NCBI GenBank assembly: GCA_017562135.1
Contig: QEYB01000388.1
Span: 248,001-312,000, forward strand
From: Dipylidium caninum
Lineage: Eukaryota; Platyhelminthes; Cestoda; Cyclophyllidea; Dipylidiidae
Length of the DNA: 64,000 nucleotides
Direction: 5' to 3'
The position numbers were made by a program, and so were the translations under genes. Numbering within the stretch: the stretch's first letter is position 1; every line of letters starts with the position of its first letter. The notes beneath the pieces were generated by a model, which was not told the origin of the DNA, ran no database searches, and saw only the letters and a list, made by a program, of their open reading frames with translations. Positions 44,501-57,990 of this stretch are shown piece after piece.

Positions 44501-45068
44501 TAGGATGTTCCGCGAGAGGAGGTTCTCATTTTTTTGGAGTTTAGGTATCGTTCATAACTAAAGGCTCATCAGTATGGACTAGCTACCCAATAATTTGAAA
44601 GACAGATCGTCTGAGTAATATTTTGGTGTGATAAATACGCAGACACATGTTACGTGTCTCGGGAGCATCACAGCTTCTGACATTATAATGGCTTGGCCTA
44701 CCGCATCGACGGGGATAAAGTGGGGGCTGGAGGCAGCTCAGAGATAGCGTCGCGCCAGCTGGGGGGGGGGGAAGAGGGTGCCGATGGGAGTGCTCTAGGG
44801 GTCAGGTAACATTCAACAAGTGTCAACAAGTGACACCCAAACCCTGGAAGGGTGACACTGATGATTCGAATTAGAATGAACTGGAGCTGACGGCTTGTAC
44901 GGTGGGTTCCTGTCAACTTGACGCATCCAATTTAATAGAGCGAAAGAGGAATAGTCAATTAACGGCGAACGGTTAAGTCGAACAGAGAGAAGGCATCGTA
45001 ATTTTAATGAATTGGGTGTCCAATGAAGCTTATAAAGAACATCAACAGAGAGCCCACACTAGAACGTA
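41501..45068. other. Intergenic, nothing recognised
   Basis: Mixed-composition sequence with a C-run near 43908-43918 and a G-run near 44761-44770. No gene or element could be supported. Confidence 0.4.
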
Positions 45069-45907
45069 GAGTATATTCTATCTCGAGAATTTAGACCTTT
45101 CTCGACTCTCTTTTCGTCTATAAGAAGAGCCTATTCCGTTCTCACCGCATTCTTCAACTAAGAGAAGCGCCCCATCCCACTTTTCCTCTGTGATTGTCCT
45201 TCTTCTCCACATTCGCCGTGCTGATCTGGACGGGTTGGCTGCTAAACCTGCCACTGCGAAGAAACGAAGGCAGGTGCCTTGAAGCACCACTTCATGCTGC
45301 TTCCACTGACTCCATCTACCCTCTCCACTTCCACTCAGCTCCTGGGTTGAGGCACATTCTTCGAGCTCCCTCGGCCCTGAACCCTTGGCTACTCCGAGTC
45401 TTCGCGGCCCTCGTCCTCGCAAGTCGCCGGTGCAAACGTCACTGCTTGCAATACGAAGTGCTCGAGACAGAGTCTTCTTGCTGTGCCTGACACTACCACC
45501 ACACCATCACTCTCCGTGCTGCGCTCCGGTGCAGCTGTTCACAGCCTCGTGCATCGAGAGCACCGAAGAGACAGTGTGGCGACCTCAGGAACACGTGACA
45601 GTTGATGTGAGCCCGTGGAGCGTGTTTTCAGTGTAAACGCGGAGTTTGTGACTGCTGACAGACTTGGTAAATGTGGGAATTGGAGAGTTGGGGAGGTGAG
45701 GAGGTGACGAGGTGCGAAGGTGCGCAGCAACTGCACCCTTCGCGTGTCTATGAGGAGGTGTCGATCACCCTGGGTGATTTCCGTGACTCTGCATTACACT
45801 TCGTTGAGACCGACGCAGTCTGATTCAGGTTAATTAATCGAGTGTGTGGCATGAGACCTTCCAACTGACTTGATGTCCCTCACTCAACAATTCGGCGATA
45901 GGGCGCA
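45069..45907 (+). repeat. Large inverted repeat 2, left arm
   Basis: About 0.84 kb recurring in reverse complement at 50152-50986. The match runs from GTATATTCT through CTCTCTTTT, CTATAA and AGAGCCTATTCC at the outer end to CACTCAACAATTCGGCGATAGGG at the inner end. The inner two-thirds are very close and the outer 100-150 bp more diverged. The core is richer in GC than its flanks. A 66-residue frame (45539-45736, minus) shares its first roughly 36 codons with the matching frame in the other arm (50325-50522, plus) but then diverges by frame slips, so it is not clearly coding. Confidence 0.9.
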
Positions 45908-48900
45908 TCATCAGCAAGATTCCCCTTTATTTTTGGGGAGTAGAGTCTTCATAACTCTCGGCCCCGTCTTTCGGTTTTGTTGTCCGTGCACCGCCTTTAA
46001 ATGGTTCAGACAAAATAAAGCAATGTCGTCAAAATACGTTTTTTTAGCCAATGGCTTTAAATCACTTGGACACTTCCATTTTTGCACAATGCGACTTCTT
46101 AGCCCCAAGACACTTTAACCTAATTCACCCAACACTCTCTTCAAAAACCTTCCCTCTACTTTGCTTTGTACTACTCACCCAACTTGGCAATTAAGCAGCT
46201 CTTTAAGTGTGATTTTATCTGTACTTGAATAATCTGAAGCAATCTCCTTCCCTTCTCCTTTCAGGAGACCGGTTAGTCCCGGAACCGCCTCTTCCTCTTT
46301 TTCAAGCAAGTCTGCCGCACCTGTGGAAGAATTGCCAATCCAAAAAAACTATTGTTTCGGTAGAATGTCTACCCCGGAGGAGGTGGCGGTGAAGTTGACG
46401 CGATAGCCTCGAGTTAAGTCAACTTGTACGGATATGATGGGTTCCACCATCCCAGTTCAATTCCACGAGACAACTTCTCGATTTCACCTACGCTTGTGCC
46501 ATGTATTTCCAGATATGCAACCACCGAGTGAGTAAAAAATGACTTCCAGTGAGCAGAAAACTGGGTGTAGAGTAAGGAAAGCATTCTGAATGATAACCTG
46601 TTGAAAAAATTATGGCTCTTCTGTTTTTAATGGGGGTAACTACTGACGAAATTAGAATGAACATATCTCACTGCTCGGAAACTGAGGATTTTTAACAAGA
46701 AAGTATTCGCTGACAATGATGACAATTACGGCCTGGCAAGTTGAATGACTTTTATCATCTGCGGCAGTCCGTTGTTATCTATACGACATTCTGTCTCCTT
46801 AACACTCAAAATGCTTAATCTCAAGGTCGCCAGAAGTGTTTTTTTTAATATATGATCGGCTTCTGTCACGCCGAAAGTAGTCTACTGATAGGCGAAAAAA
46901 GTAGCCACTTTGTTGGGTAAACAGGGTGATTTGCGCGATCCTCACGTGGGTGGTAGAGGCACGGAGGAGGAGGCTCTTTTACGCCGACGATGTTAGGCCA
47001 GTTCGGTAGGAAAGCGAAAAACAACCATATTTCCTAGTGCAGTCATGAAATTTGCTCCCATTTGGCCTACACCACAGTCCATCCTCGGGCTCCGCCGTCA
47101 GCCCCGCCTTCCATTCAACCGACAAAAAAGGAAAGAGTAAAAGAGAGACAGAAAAAACTTGTCCCTACTTTTTAGGGTGATGATATATTATCTAAAGAAC
47201 GAATAAATAAACCCGATTTAGTGAGTAAAAGTGGGGCCGACAGGCTTACCCATCTACTTTCCCCTCTCCACCCCCCACTCCTCTCCCCGCATCGCTTGGA
47301 CTGACCACGACGGTGCCCTTAGCTTGAGTATCCCCTCTTTCGTTGACTGGCAGTCGAGTTTTTAGTTCTGCCGGTGTTCGCTGAAAAGGGAGCGATGAGG
47401 CAGGGGCAAAGGTGGAGTGGAGGGCGGGGAGACCGATGGTTGCCCTGACAAATGCGATTGTAATGGAGGCGCCATGGTTAAGCAGTCGTAAAATTAAAAT
47501 GGTCTGGTAGTTGAAGGTCTCTAATGGCTTTTTACGATTCTTTGAAGAAATCGCATAGCAACCAACGTCGGCTGTACTTTCGATGTGACAACAAAGATTA
47601 CAAAGTGAAGGGACGGGAAATTAGCGAGACCTCCAAGAAAAGGAGGAATTTCTAGAGCGACCAGTGTCGAAATTTTGCCACCTGGTGGAAGCCTGGTCAA
47701 CTTCTCCGTAAGTTCATGTACTGTGGAGTGTTTTAAGTCTGAGGCTCCCCCAGAAGGAATCATTTTCCTGCAAGGAGAAGAATTAGATTTTTTCACGGGA
47801 AGGGTGGAACGAAGGAACGCGGACGTGGCGGAGATGGGACAACCCAGTAATGTATGCTGTGTGGTCTACTCGAGTAAAAGAGGCACCGAGATCCGAAATT
47901 TTCGCTGTAACTTACAAGCGGATCTTCCCGATACAACTAGAAACGCCTCTCTTCGATGCAGATTGCACGAAATTTGTATTATTTTGGTTGACATGTGGAG
48001 CTCAGGAATGTAATCCTCTCTATAGACAGTTTCTCTCCATTCAATGTAGCACCACTTCCAAGTCATTCCTTCTAACCAAGCCAGTCGCGTGCTTTCCCTT
48101 CGTGCTATCTTCGAGCAGATTTCTTTACTAGCCTCGTGGATCGTCTCCGGCTCTACGGAACCGCATTGGATCTGGAGTTATGCTGAAAAACGTTCATCAT
48201 CGAGTATGCGTCCTCGGACGCTTCCATTTTTCGTAGGATCGCTTGCTGCAGGATGACATGAAACGTCAAGGATGGTGGATTCTCGAGGTGAAGAACATGA
48301 AGTTAACGTCGCGGTCAGATTGAAGCGAAGGTTTTGGCATCTTTGTCGTCCAGTCGAGGTGTTGGATGAGGTTACGGTGAAAAGGCTGGTCAGAGCTCCA
48401 AATTCTCTGTCTGAAGCACCCATCGGAAATGAATGAATCTCCCTCACCTCGATGGAAATGGCGTTCCAGCCTCATGCGTATAGCCTTAAAATTAAGGCAA
48501 ACCCATTTGCGGACTCAACGCACTCTTTCGGACGAAATCGACGTTTTGTTAAGATTTTAAACACAAAAACTCGCTTTTCCCTCGAAGTTGGACTCAGTGT
48601 AGCTTCATTATCAAATCATATATAGAGTTAACTGCGCGCGAAAGTCAAATTTTTATAGAGAATTGACCACAACTGAATCTCCCACAAATAAATACTGAGA
48701 GCAGACCGCCTTTTGGTAGTCAACAGACAATTCCAGAGCCTCATGCCCTTTAAGAATTCATGCCAATGCGTTCGGATGTGCATACCTTAGCTGCGGTTGC
48801 ACACGTCCGCGGGATCTGGACGCTGTCTTATTTGCATGCGTGGTCGGCGACCGCACATTTTACGTCTTCGTTGTGTTCCAACTCGAGACTGGTTTTATCT

Positions 48901-50151
48901 AACGACAAAATTGGGATAAAGGAAATAAGCTGTATTTTTGGTGGTAGTGAGCGGAGAACGGAAGCTTCATTCACTAAATCCGCCTCGACTATTTGTTCCT
49001 TTGATTAACCGCACGGCCTTGTTACTTATTAAATTTGTAAGTAGGAGTGGAAAGGGTCAACAAAATCTAATGAAACTAGTCGAGATGAATATTAAAAAGT
49101 GGGTTTAACACCTTATTAGCGCCTTACATTTGTTGTAAGGCTAGTCAAATGTCAGAAGAGGTCGCGTACGGGCAGGACCAAACGAATTGGCCGCACATTT
49201 TGGCCTGCAATCCTCAGGTTTTCGTTATAACTAGCATTCCACCTAATAGATATTCCACACTGTTATTGTATAGTATGCCCCACAAACTAGTAAATGGGTC
49301 TGAAGGATGGATGGAGAGATGTGCCTTCTCCTTCACGAAGCACATTCTCCTCCAGCGCCTCGTCGTCTTCCTCGACACTTCAACATTCGTGCGGTGGATG
49401 GCGGGAGGCGGGAATGACGAGTAGAAAGGCGCTGTGGCATTTTTGGTTGTTCAACATAATCCCCTGTATCTATCAGCCTGGGAATCTTCTTCCACCGATG
49501 AATGGCTGGCGTATAATAGTGCACAAAGGAGACGCGACAAGGCAGCAGTGGAAGAGCAATTAGTGCACTTCTGTTAAAATGGACCATGGAAAAAGCGTTC
49601 AACGGAAAGGCGAGCCAGTAGTGTGGAGGTGATAGGTGGAGAAGAATATTAAGCAATGCTTTAATTAATGACTACTGCCGCTGTCGGTCGATTTAATAAT
49701 AGGCATTTATGGGACCCTCGAGAAGGAATAGGAGATGTCGTCGGCTGAGGCTCATAACATCGGAGCCAGCAATAATCTGAGTCCATCTGAAAGGCAGCGA
49801 ATTGCAGACCAAAGGCGGTTTAGCAGAAGAGGAGCACGCAATGACTGCCGACCTTCTTTTCTTTTCAAGCAAGAAGGGTGATCTGCGGGCAGATGTTACA
49901 CACTCAACTTCGCTGAGAATACTAAGCCATGAATGATATACAAAAATGTGCAAAAAGTCTGAATTAAAATGATCGTGTAATGTGGAAATGCGGCATGGAA
50001 TGAGTGAATGAGGAGCTGCCCCTGAGACGTTAGAAGTCATTTTCCCCAGCTGTGCAATTTCGCAAACTCCCAACTCTGCTGAAACACTACGGAGGCATTC
50101 TCGACAGTCTGGAATATCAAATTCCATGTAAAGATGTTTTTTTGTCCTCAT
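45908..50151. other. Spacer of inverted repeat 2
   Basis: About 4.24 kb between the arms. Several reading frames of 60-150 codons exist on both strands (for example 47675-48013 plus and 49693-50151 minus), but none shows a recognisable domain or convincing splice context. Confidence 0.4.
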
Positions 50152-50986
50152 GATACGCCCTATCGCCGAATTGTTGAGTGAGGGACATCAAGTCAGTTGG
50201 AAGGTCTCATGCCACACACTCGATTAATTAACCTGAATCAGACTGCGTCGGTCTCAACGAAGTGTAATGCAGAGTCACGGAAATCACCCAGGGTGATCGA
50301 CACCTCCTCATAGACACGCGAAGGGTGCAGTTGCTGCGCACCTTCGCACCTCCTCACCTCCTCACCTCCCCAACTCTCCAATTCCCACATTTACCAAGTC
50401 TGTCAGCAGTCACAAACTCCGCGTTTACACTGAACACGCTCCACGGGCCCATATCAACTGTCACGTGGTGCCTGAGGTCCCCACACTGGTCTCTTCGGTG
50501 CTCTCGATGGACGAGGCTGTGAACAGCTGCACCGAAGAGCAGCGCAGCGCAGCGCAGCACGACGTGGGTGTGGTGGTAGTGTGAGGCACAGCACGGAGAC
50601 TGCGTCTCGAGCACTTCGTATTGCGAGCAGTGACGTTTCCACTGAAGACTTGCGAGGACGAGGGGCCGCGAAGACTCGGACTAGTAGAGGGCTCAGGCCG
50701 AGGGAACTCGAAGACTGTGCCTCAACCCAGGAGCTGAGTGGAAGTGGAGGCAGCATGAAGTGGTGCTTCAAGGCACCTGCCTTCATTCCTTCGTAGTGGC
50801 GTGTTTAGCAGCCAACCCGTCCACATCAGCACGACGAAGGTGGAGAAGAAGGACAATCACAGAGCAAAGTGGGTATGGAGCGCTATATCTTAGGTGAAAG
50901 TGTGGTGAAGAGGGGAATAGGCTCTTTTTATAGACCAAAAAGAGAGTCTAGGAAGGCCCAGATTCTCGATTCAGAATATACTTCAG
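50152..50986 (-). repeat. Large inverted repeat 2, right arm
   Basis: Reverse complement of 45069-45907. Differences include short indels, base substitutions and a GCAGC array near 50541-50558 not matched in length in the other arm. A TATA-like CTATAAAAAG lies at the outer end when read from the minus strand. Confidence 0.9.
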
Positions 50987-53900
50987 TCTCGCGGAATTCC
51001 ATCTAAGATTTTTTCTACTCACGTCTAAACTGCTGATGGTAAAATGATTTCTTATCATTTCGAATTGTGCTATCAGCCGTCACGGAGGTCTGGGAAACAG
51101 TCTTCGCAATCGAGCTATCCAAAATTTTGCCGGCTTCTCATGCAGTTGTCCCGAAAAATAAACTGGCCAGGGCTGTGAGTACCCTCGGCCTGTTGGCCAA
51201 TTAGTCTTCTCCTAACTCGCGGTAACCGAATTGAACGTTTCCTCTTAATTTAAAATAAACCTACTAAGTTCTACACAGTTGGATGAACATAATTTCTTTC
51301 TCCCCTTACCTTTCCTCCATCTCCCTCTTTCTCCTTCTGCTTGTTAACCTCATTAATCCTCGGCAGAATTCCTAAGAGCCCACTGATATGCAGGTAGGTG
51401 AAAGTCCTCATCTTACACACAATGTTCCAAACGCAGAACCACCTTCTCCATTTGCGTAAGGCCGCGTTTTTTTGTAACCTCTCAACCAACAATTCTCCCC
51501 ATCGTCAGGACATAACCGCCTGTTGGAGAGATAAAGTGACAAATGGCAGGAGGCCTAGTTTCCAAATGGCCTTTCATCTGCACATTTACATCCTGCATTG
51601 GCATAAATCAGGCTTTAGGGGCTTTTCGTCTCTTTCGTGCCACGTACACATACGCACGGTGATGCCCCATTCAAGACCTGCTCGCTAAAAGCTTCAATTC
51701 GTCCACCAGCCCCCACGAGTTTTATGTCCACAACTCCCGGCCTCCACCACCGGTGCAACGGGCCGAGGTGGAGTTGAGCCGGTGTAGATTCTCCTGCCTC
51801 GGCCTGGTTTCGGAAATGAACTGGCGACTGTGCGAGGAATAGGCCTTTTATCGAGGTGTCAAACAGACGACAAGATACTAAAAATGTAATTTGGGCAGGA
51901 AAAATCCAGTCAAACTTTTCCGAATTCTCATTGTACATGCCGTGATCTAACCGAAAATCTCTGCAAATTCTTCCCACGAGGAGGTCAACAACATGAAGAA
52001 GGCTCATGGAAGTGCGTTTAACGTGGACGTCCTGGAGCGGGTCCTGCCAATCCTTTTCCGGGCGCATGGTGTCCACCGACGCGTTCATCTCGGACGTCCT
52101 GCCGTCAAACAACATGCGGAAGGCAGAAAAATGGATTCTCAAAGTTGGATTTCACTTATGTCCCCGAAAATACTCGCGACCTCTTCGTTGGGACGTCCAG
52201 TTGATGCTCAGCGATACCTGATCGCATTCCCCCCTTCCACGTGGCCTTCATTCAGAGCTACTACGCGAGTGGTTTGGGCGACAAGGCCCCTTATAATAAA
52301 AAATCTCCCTTCTGCATCAGTTGGTCGTCAAAACGCGTCAGGAAGTCTTCACTCTCAACGTCTTTCTCCTAAACCTGTCATGATGTAAAGCCGCCTACTC
52401 CGATTTCTGTGAATAGAACAAAGTCAAACAATCCAAACTTTCTCTCCATCAGGTGATGGAAAAGTTTGTGTAGCGGGCCGCCTTAAGCATGGGCACTCGT
52501 AAGTTACAACAGCATAGTTTCCTGTCGTCGCAGCTGCTCCACAACTCAGTGGTTTCCTTCCCATTAGCACTTTTACAAACGCACAAAAAGAAAATTCTTT
52601 CCTGTTTTGACGGTTTTACCATAGGCTGACGGAAGGCCTAACGGTCCCATAAATGAATGTGTCGGTTTATTAGTAGGTGGGAGAGGTTTTTTTCCTTTTT
52701 GATGAATAGTCCATTTCTTGCCCCACAATCTATAATCAACTTTAAGACAATCGGCTGGAACATTGCGGATTCAAAAAAGTCCTCATTGCCATTCACAATG
52801 TCCTTGCCGGGTGGAAAGAATGTCGCAGTTTAATTACGGACGCAGGCGTCCTTTTTAGTCTTTGTTTCCGTGTATTGTCACGGGGAGATTTGAGCGTTTC
52901 TGTGATTTTGGTCGTGTTGATTGGACCTGCTGGGAGGGAGAGGAAATGAGGAAATGCTATTCGGATTAACTCACTCACCCTGCCCCTCCGTGGTCCCCGT
53001 ACGGTGGTTTTCAGCGACTGTCAGTCTTGTCCTCTCTTAGCCCAGCCTCCACGCCCCCTCCAATCATCCTACGCCTGTTGAGATTTTTACAGCATACTCG
53101 GTCTCTCTTCCCGGCTTGTGGATGAAAAATTGGCACGTGGAGGCGAGATGTGCCTCTTGCGCCGCGCCTTCAAGCCTGCCATTCGCCGCGTCGGAGGATA
53201 TAATGGGGCGGCGAATCAAACACTGCGGTGGAGACCAATTTCCTAAATGGGTTTGGTTTTATGCGGCAGTGGAGCTATTCACGAAGCCGTAAAACTGTAT
53301 TCTAAAAGTTTAACCAGCAAATTTTAGGGTCGCACCTCATAATATTCTCCATCAGGCAGGAAAAGTCATCCACCTATGCCCCGACGTAGAAAATGATGAT
53401 GGTATTCGGCCCCGTTGTCCGAAAGACTCGTTCTGCCGATCCTTTCACTCGGCGGTTGCCTGCAAACGAGGCAGAAGACGCTCAGGACAGGTAATAAGCG
53501 TACACTTGCGTAATGACAACGTCCCAGGTAGGTAAGACTAATTACCCACAAAAACGTCTTATCCAGCAGTAATGGTAGACGCCCCCTGCATGCTGAGTGG
53601 GTACAATAAAGCGAGAGTATATCCTCGTCCCCTCCGCCCTCACAAGTCTCCCAACTCCCCATTTTAAAGCGTCCAGTTAGCAACAACATTCCGCTAATTG
53701 TTACAACTACTGGGAGGCATACACATTTCTGAATTTAGGCCACAACATTTCCATCCGCCTGGATTCTCAGCATCCTTCTGCATTACGGTGAGGTGAGGCA
53801 CGAGCCAAATGAGAAACAGGCGCCAGCAGAATAGGAAACTTATTAATCTTCTTTCTTCGCTTCTGTTGGTGTCGACTTATTATAAAGAAACACAAGAATC

Positions 53901-54862
53901 CGCGTCATTGATTCGAGGGTTGGTAGAAGAATGTCCGCAAGGAGGTTGGTGTATTCCTGCGGATCATCCCCTTCTCGGCTGGAGTGGGCCATGAGCGGAA
54001 ATGTCTTCATTTCGCCTATCAACATCAACCACGCAAATGAAATGAAGAGGAATGAATACCGGAATACGGAAGTTGATTATATTTTAACCTTCCATAAAGT
54101 GTCATTGAGCTACCGCTCAAGTTGTTTTTTAGCTCATCGACACGCTGTTTTTCTTAAATGGAGATTTAGCCGAAGGTTGAGTCTCGGCAATGACTTATTT
54201 AAATGAGTCTTTTTTCTTTCTGTAGCATTTAACCTCCTGGAGGGGTCTGTTCCAGTCTCGTTTTGCTCATTCTAGCTTAAACCGGTTGTCTTCTTTTTTT
54301 GCAACACCATCGGCCATCAAGGCCTAAAATACTGGCTCCTCGAAAGTGGAATTTTCAACTGTTTTCATATACCCCATCGACATGTTGAAGGTGTAGAAGG
54401 TGGGAATGTCGAAGGCCGAGAATATAAACAACTTCCTTCCCCCCAGACATCATAGTTCCCCGGGTTAAGTAGATTGTAACGAGAGTCAGTCCTCTCACAT
54501 ACACGTTTCGGCCCAAACGTGGCGAAGGCAGTGGGTCTTACTCCGGTTTAAGCAGCGAATTTACGCCGCTCGTTGTTGACACTCGAGCCTTCGGTCTAAA
54601 ACCACCCTTGCGACATGTCAGTCGATGAGGGGAAAGAATGTGGAACGAACGTTTCGCATCTACTCCTAGCAGGGTGAGAATTACTATGAATTATTCTCCA
54701 TCCACTAGTGTCTGAAACGGGAAATTCAATGAAAGAAGCCAGTTTCGTCAGCATTTGGCCAATCCCAGTGGAAAAGTTTGCTTTTACTTTTTAAAGGTGA
54801 CCCTAGCCGTCTTCGCTCGAATGCATGTGTTCAGGTATGCCGAAAGTAGATCCCCTCCAATT

Positions 54863-54931
54863 GAAAGAAGAGGAAGAAGAAGAAAAAGGAGGAGGAGGAG
54901 GAGACTGAAGAGGAGGAGGAGGCTGAGGAGC
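54863..54931. repeat. Polypurine GAA/GGA tract
   Basis: Nearly pure A/G for about 70 bases with irregular AGG and AGA triplets. The open frame across it (Arg/Lys-rich) is a by-product of the repeat. Confidence 0.85.
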
Positions 54932-55463
54932 AATTAGCCTGAAGACATCTTGAAGCTATGCAGAATGACCAACTGCACAAGAGGACATCGTGAGCGATTC
55001 ACTTGGTTTGATTGCGTGTTCCACTAAACAAAGTAGTTTTGTGCTTTCGATCTACCTTTATTTATTATCAACTGTCGTTGCTCCACATCCTCGATCACAT
55101 AAACCCCACCCCATCAGGGGTGCTCTTGTAACCAGAAACATCATCCTCTCGCCGAGGGTGGCTTATTGGCAGTGTTTCCAAGTATGAATTCCTAAATACC
55201 GCAGCTCTTTATCATTCCCTAAATTATTAACACCTTGTCTACCGTCCGACTTACGGACTTGCACTTTCTGTCCGCCTCTTCTCTACAACAGCTTAGAAAT
55301 AAACTCCCACTCAGGGTCGGTCAACGCGATCGCTCTCAGTAGTTAATGCTACTGCAGTATTCTGTGCCTCTATCAGATCTCAGTGGGAGAGGATGCCAGA
55401 GCAGATTTTGTTAGTGCTCTACCTTGTAGATTTCGTGTCTTGTTTAAATCAAAGGCCGCATCC

Positions 55464-55487
55464 GAGAGAGAGAGAGAGAGAGAGAGA
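55464..55487. repeat. (GA)n microsatellite
   Basis: About twelve GA units in a row. Confidence 0.95.
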
Positions 55488-57990
55488 AACGCACGAGATA
55501 TGAATAATCAAATGCAACTTTAAGCCATCACTCTCCGTGCCCCTCTCCCCCTTCCCCATCCATCGCTAAATTTCCACACAGATGTTAGTAGTTGGACGAT
55601 CGAAAGGCATAGCCGCCTCATTAAAGATACAAGTCGTGATAATTACAAAGACCTTTGACTGAAGAAAACAAAAATAGTGACGATTCACTCTCTATACATA
55701 TATTGGAAGTGAACTTTCTTAAAAAAAGATATTACATTGTGCAGGATTAAATGTGAGAAGACTGACATTTTTAAATATAGCGTTCCAAATCATTTGGGAC
55801 TAATCATAACTTAAACGTTGGTTAGATAAATACATGTTCGAGGGGAGCCAAAATTTCTCCATCCTCCCTTTTCAACTAAACATTTGCTCCAAGTTTGCCA
55901 CATTGTCCAACTCATACAGTAAAAGTCAATTAGAATTAAATTACGAAATTTTCAGGACGAGAGTAGGCTATTTTTCCTCTTGTCCAACTAATTTTCTGCA
56001 ACCCAAGTTAAAAATAATGCAGCATCTTAGTGACGAAGAGCGAAAAAACCTACAAGACAGACAAAGTGGAATATGTAGCAGTTGCTGAAAAGGCAGCAGA
56101 GGGGAACTGCATATCGCAATTGTTTTATGACATATTCATTAGGAGTCTAAAAATAACGCTCCTTTTTTTGCAACAGTTGCCGAACACAGCAGGCTGTACA
56201 TGAAACAGCACATAGTAATGTCTGGAAGGTCTGAGGAAGAAGAAGAAGAATGTCAGGTTGTCTAAACACGACTGCACTGCTCATGGTTACGACTAAAGTT
56301 GGGCGCACTTTTCGGTTTTTGTATGTTTACAACGTACGGAGTGGACTTCGTAATTTTTTCCTACCTTCGCTCTGCACACTAAAAGATATCTGGACTGGAG
56401 TAAGGCTGCTGGTATGGCTCCAGCAAAAATAAATAACCACTAATAGGCGTATATGTTAGGATATGCTAAGAAGAAAAAAAAGGATTGTAAGAAGGACAGA
56501 GTGCGCACTGAAGTAATTAACGGAGCATATGTTTCTCTCGTGTGAATTGCCCAAGTTACTAGAGCCAAAGAATAATGGAGTTAGTGAAAGGCAGACATAA
56601 TTCCACTAGCTTTTTTAGCATTTCCATTTGGAAAGGAATAAAATATACATCATCATGAGTTTTCGTTAAAAATTTTAATGTAGCGGAAGAGAGGCTACGG
56701 TTTATACTTAGGGAGAGTTCAGCAGTCTAAAATCAAGATACACGACGCACTACCGCATTTAAACGACGCTATTAATCTCATTAACAGGCGACATGAATCA
56801 ACGAGGATGCAGGAATGATTCGAAATACCACAAGGATTTCACCCTCAAAGCAACCGCACGCCATCGGCAATGCTACACGCTTATTGTGCTTACATTCTCG
56901 AAATCCCATCTGAATTTTATCAATACCGACTTCCTCTATCTGACAGGAAAGCCTTTATTTACTGATGCCTACAGTTATTTAGAGTGCTTTCATGGGGATC
57001 TGAAAAAGATGACAATAAATGGTGACTGTCTCGTAAGTGTCATTTAAGGAAAGTCGGAGAGACAATGGATTAGTTTGACATGAGATCCGGTGAGCATGGA
57101 GTGATGAGGTGTATAAGATGTTCAGCATACAGCTATGCAAAATGGTCCTCAAATAGGAGGTGTTCCCGAAAACACAGATTGTGGGATGAAATTTGAATCC
57201 TGTGTGAAATTATATGCTGATTAATTCGCCGTAAATGCCTTTTCATTAGTATATAAAATAAAGACGTCCTTCAAAGCAATTTTTACTTTACCGTGATTCA
57301 GTCAAATATTTATTGAACTGGTAGTTAGAAAGTTTTAGCGCAGATGGTTTTTCCATTAGATATGTTAATGCTGTTAAATATCAAACACCTTCCCCGTTTG
57401 CTCGCACTTGTAATTATAAATCAATTACGAAGCGTGTCAACGTTTGAAAACAATTTTATTTCCATTATGCGAAAGTGGCATTTAGTCATTTTAACGCTCT
57501 TGTCAACTTGCCCTTGCTTAGGTCCGCTACTTTCAAATCAAGAAGTTATTTTTTAGTTTTCGTGGACACGGGGATTCTATAGTTTGTTCGGTAAAACGTG
57601 ATTATTTCATAATATTAACAATTAGACACATGGCATATAGATATCATATTTCTAGAAGAAAACGAACGCGTCTTTATTTGCAATCACTAAGAACCTTGCT
57701 ACTGTAATTAACCAATGATTTTTCCTTATGAATTCATCCGAGCTTATTTTTAAAGGAATTCTTAACTTTAAAACCCCTGTGCTTGTAGCATACAAATAAA
57801 TAAGGTGGTTTGTCTTACGGGACCAGTGACGCATTCGCAACCTCCTCAATAACAGTATTGTTATCGTCAGAATATTAAAAGATGTCACACATTTGGCTAG
57901 TGCATAGCCGCACTTCATTCTACATCTCATAGTATTGCACTGTCTGCTGTACATCTACTGAATTTTCTCTTTCTTAGATCGCTATACTAA

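Larger units (their letters stand above)
50987..57990. other. Long intergenic region with simple repeats
   Basis: Seven kb without a supportable gene. It holds a purine-only AGG/AAG-rich stretch (about 54863-54931) and a (GA)n run (55464-55487). Reading frames at 51615-52142 (minus), 51993-52388 (plus) and 55834-56088 (plus) have no family features. Confidence 0.4.

Noticed and set aside
45539..50522. Pair of related 65-codon frames in the arms of inverted repeat 2 as a gene family
   Set aside because: Similarity follows DNA similarity only; after about 36 codons the frames diverge through indels, and no start context or domain is seen.
51615..52388. Overlapping 175- and 131-codon frames on opposite strands
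   Set aside because: No domain, no splice context, low-complexity composition; both open by chance in an even-composition stretch.
54755..54937. Arg/Lys-rich small protein
   Set aside because: Produced by the GGA/GAA repeat.
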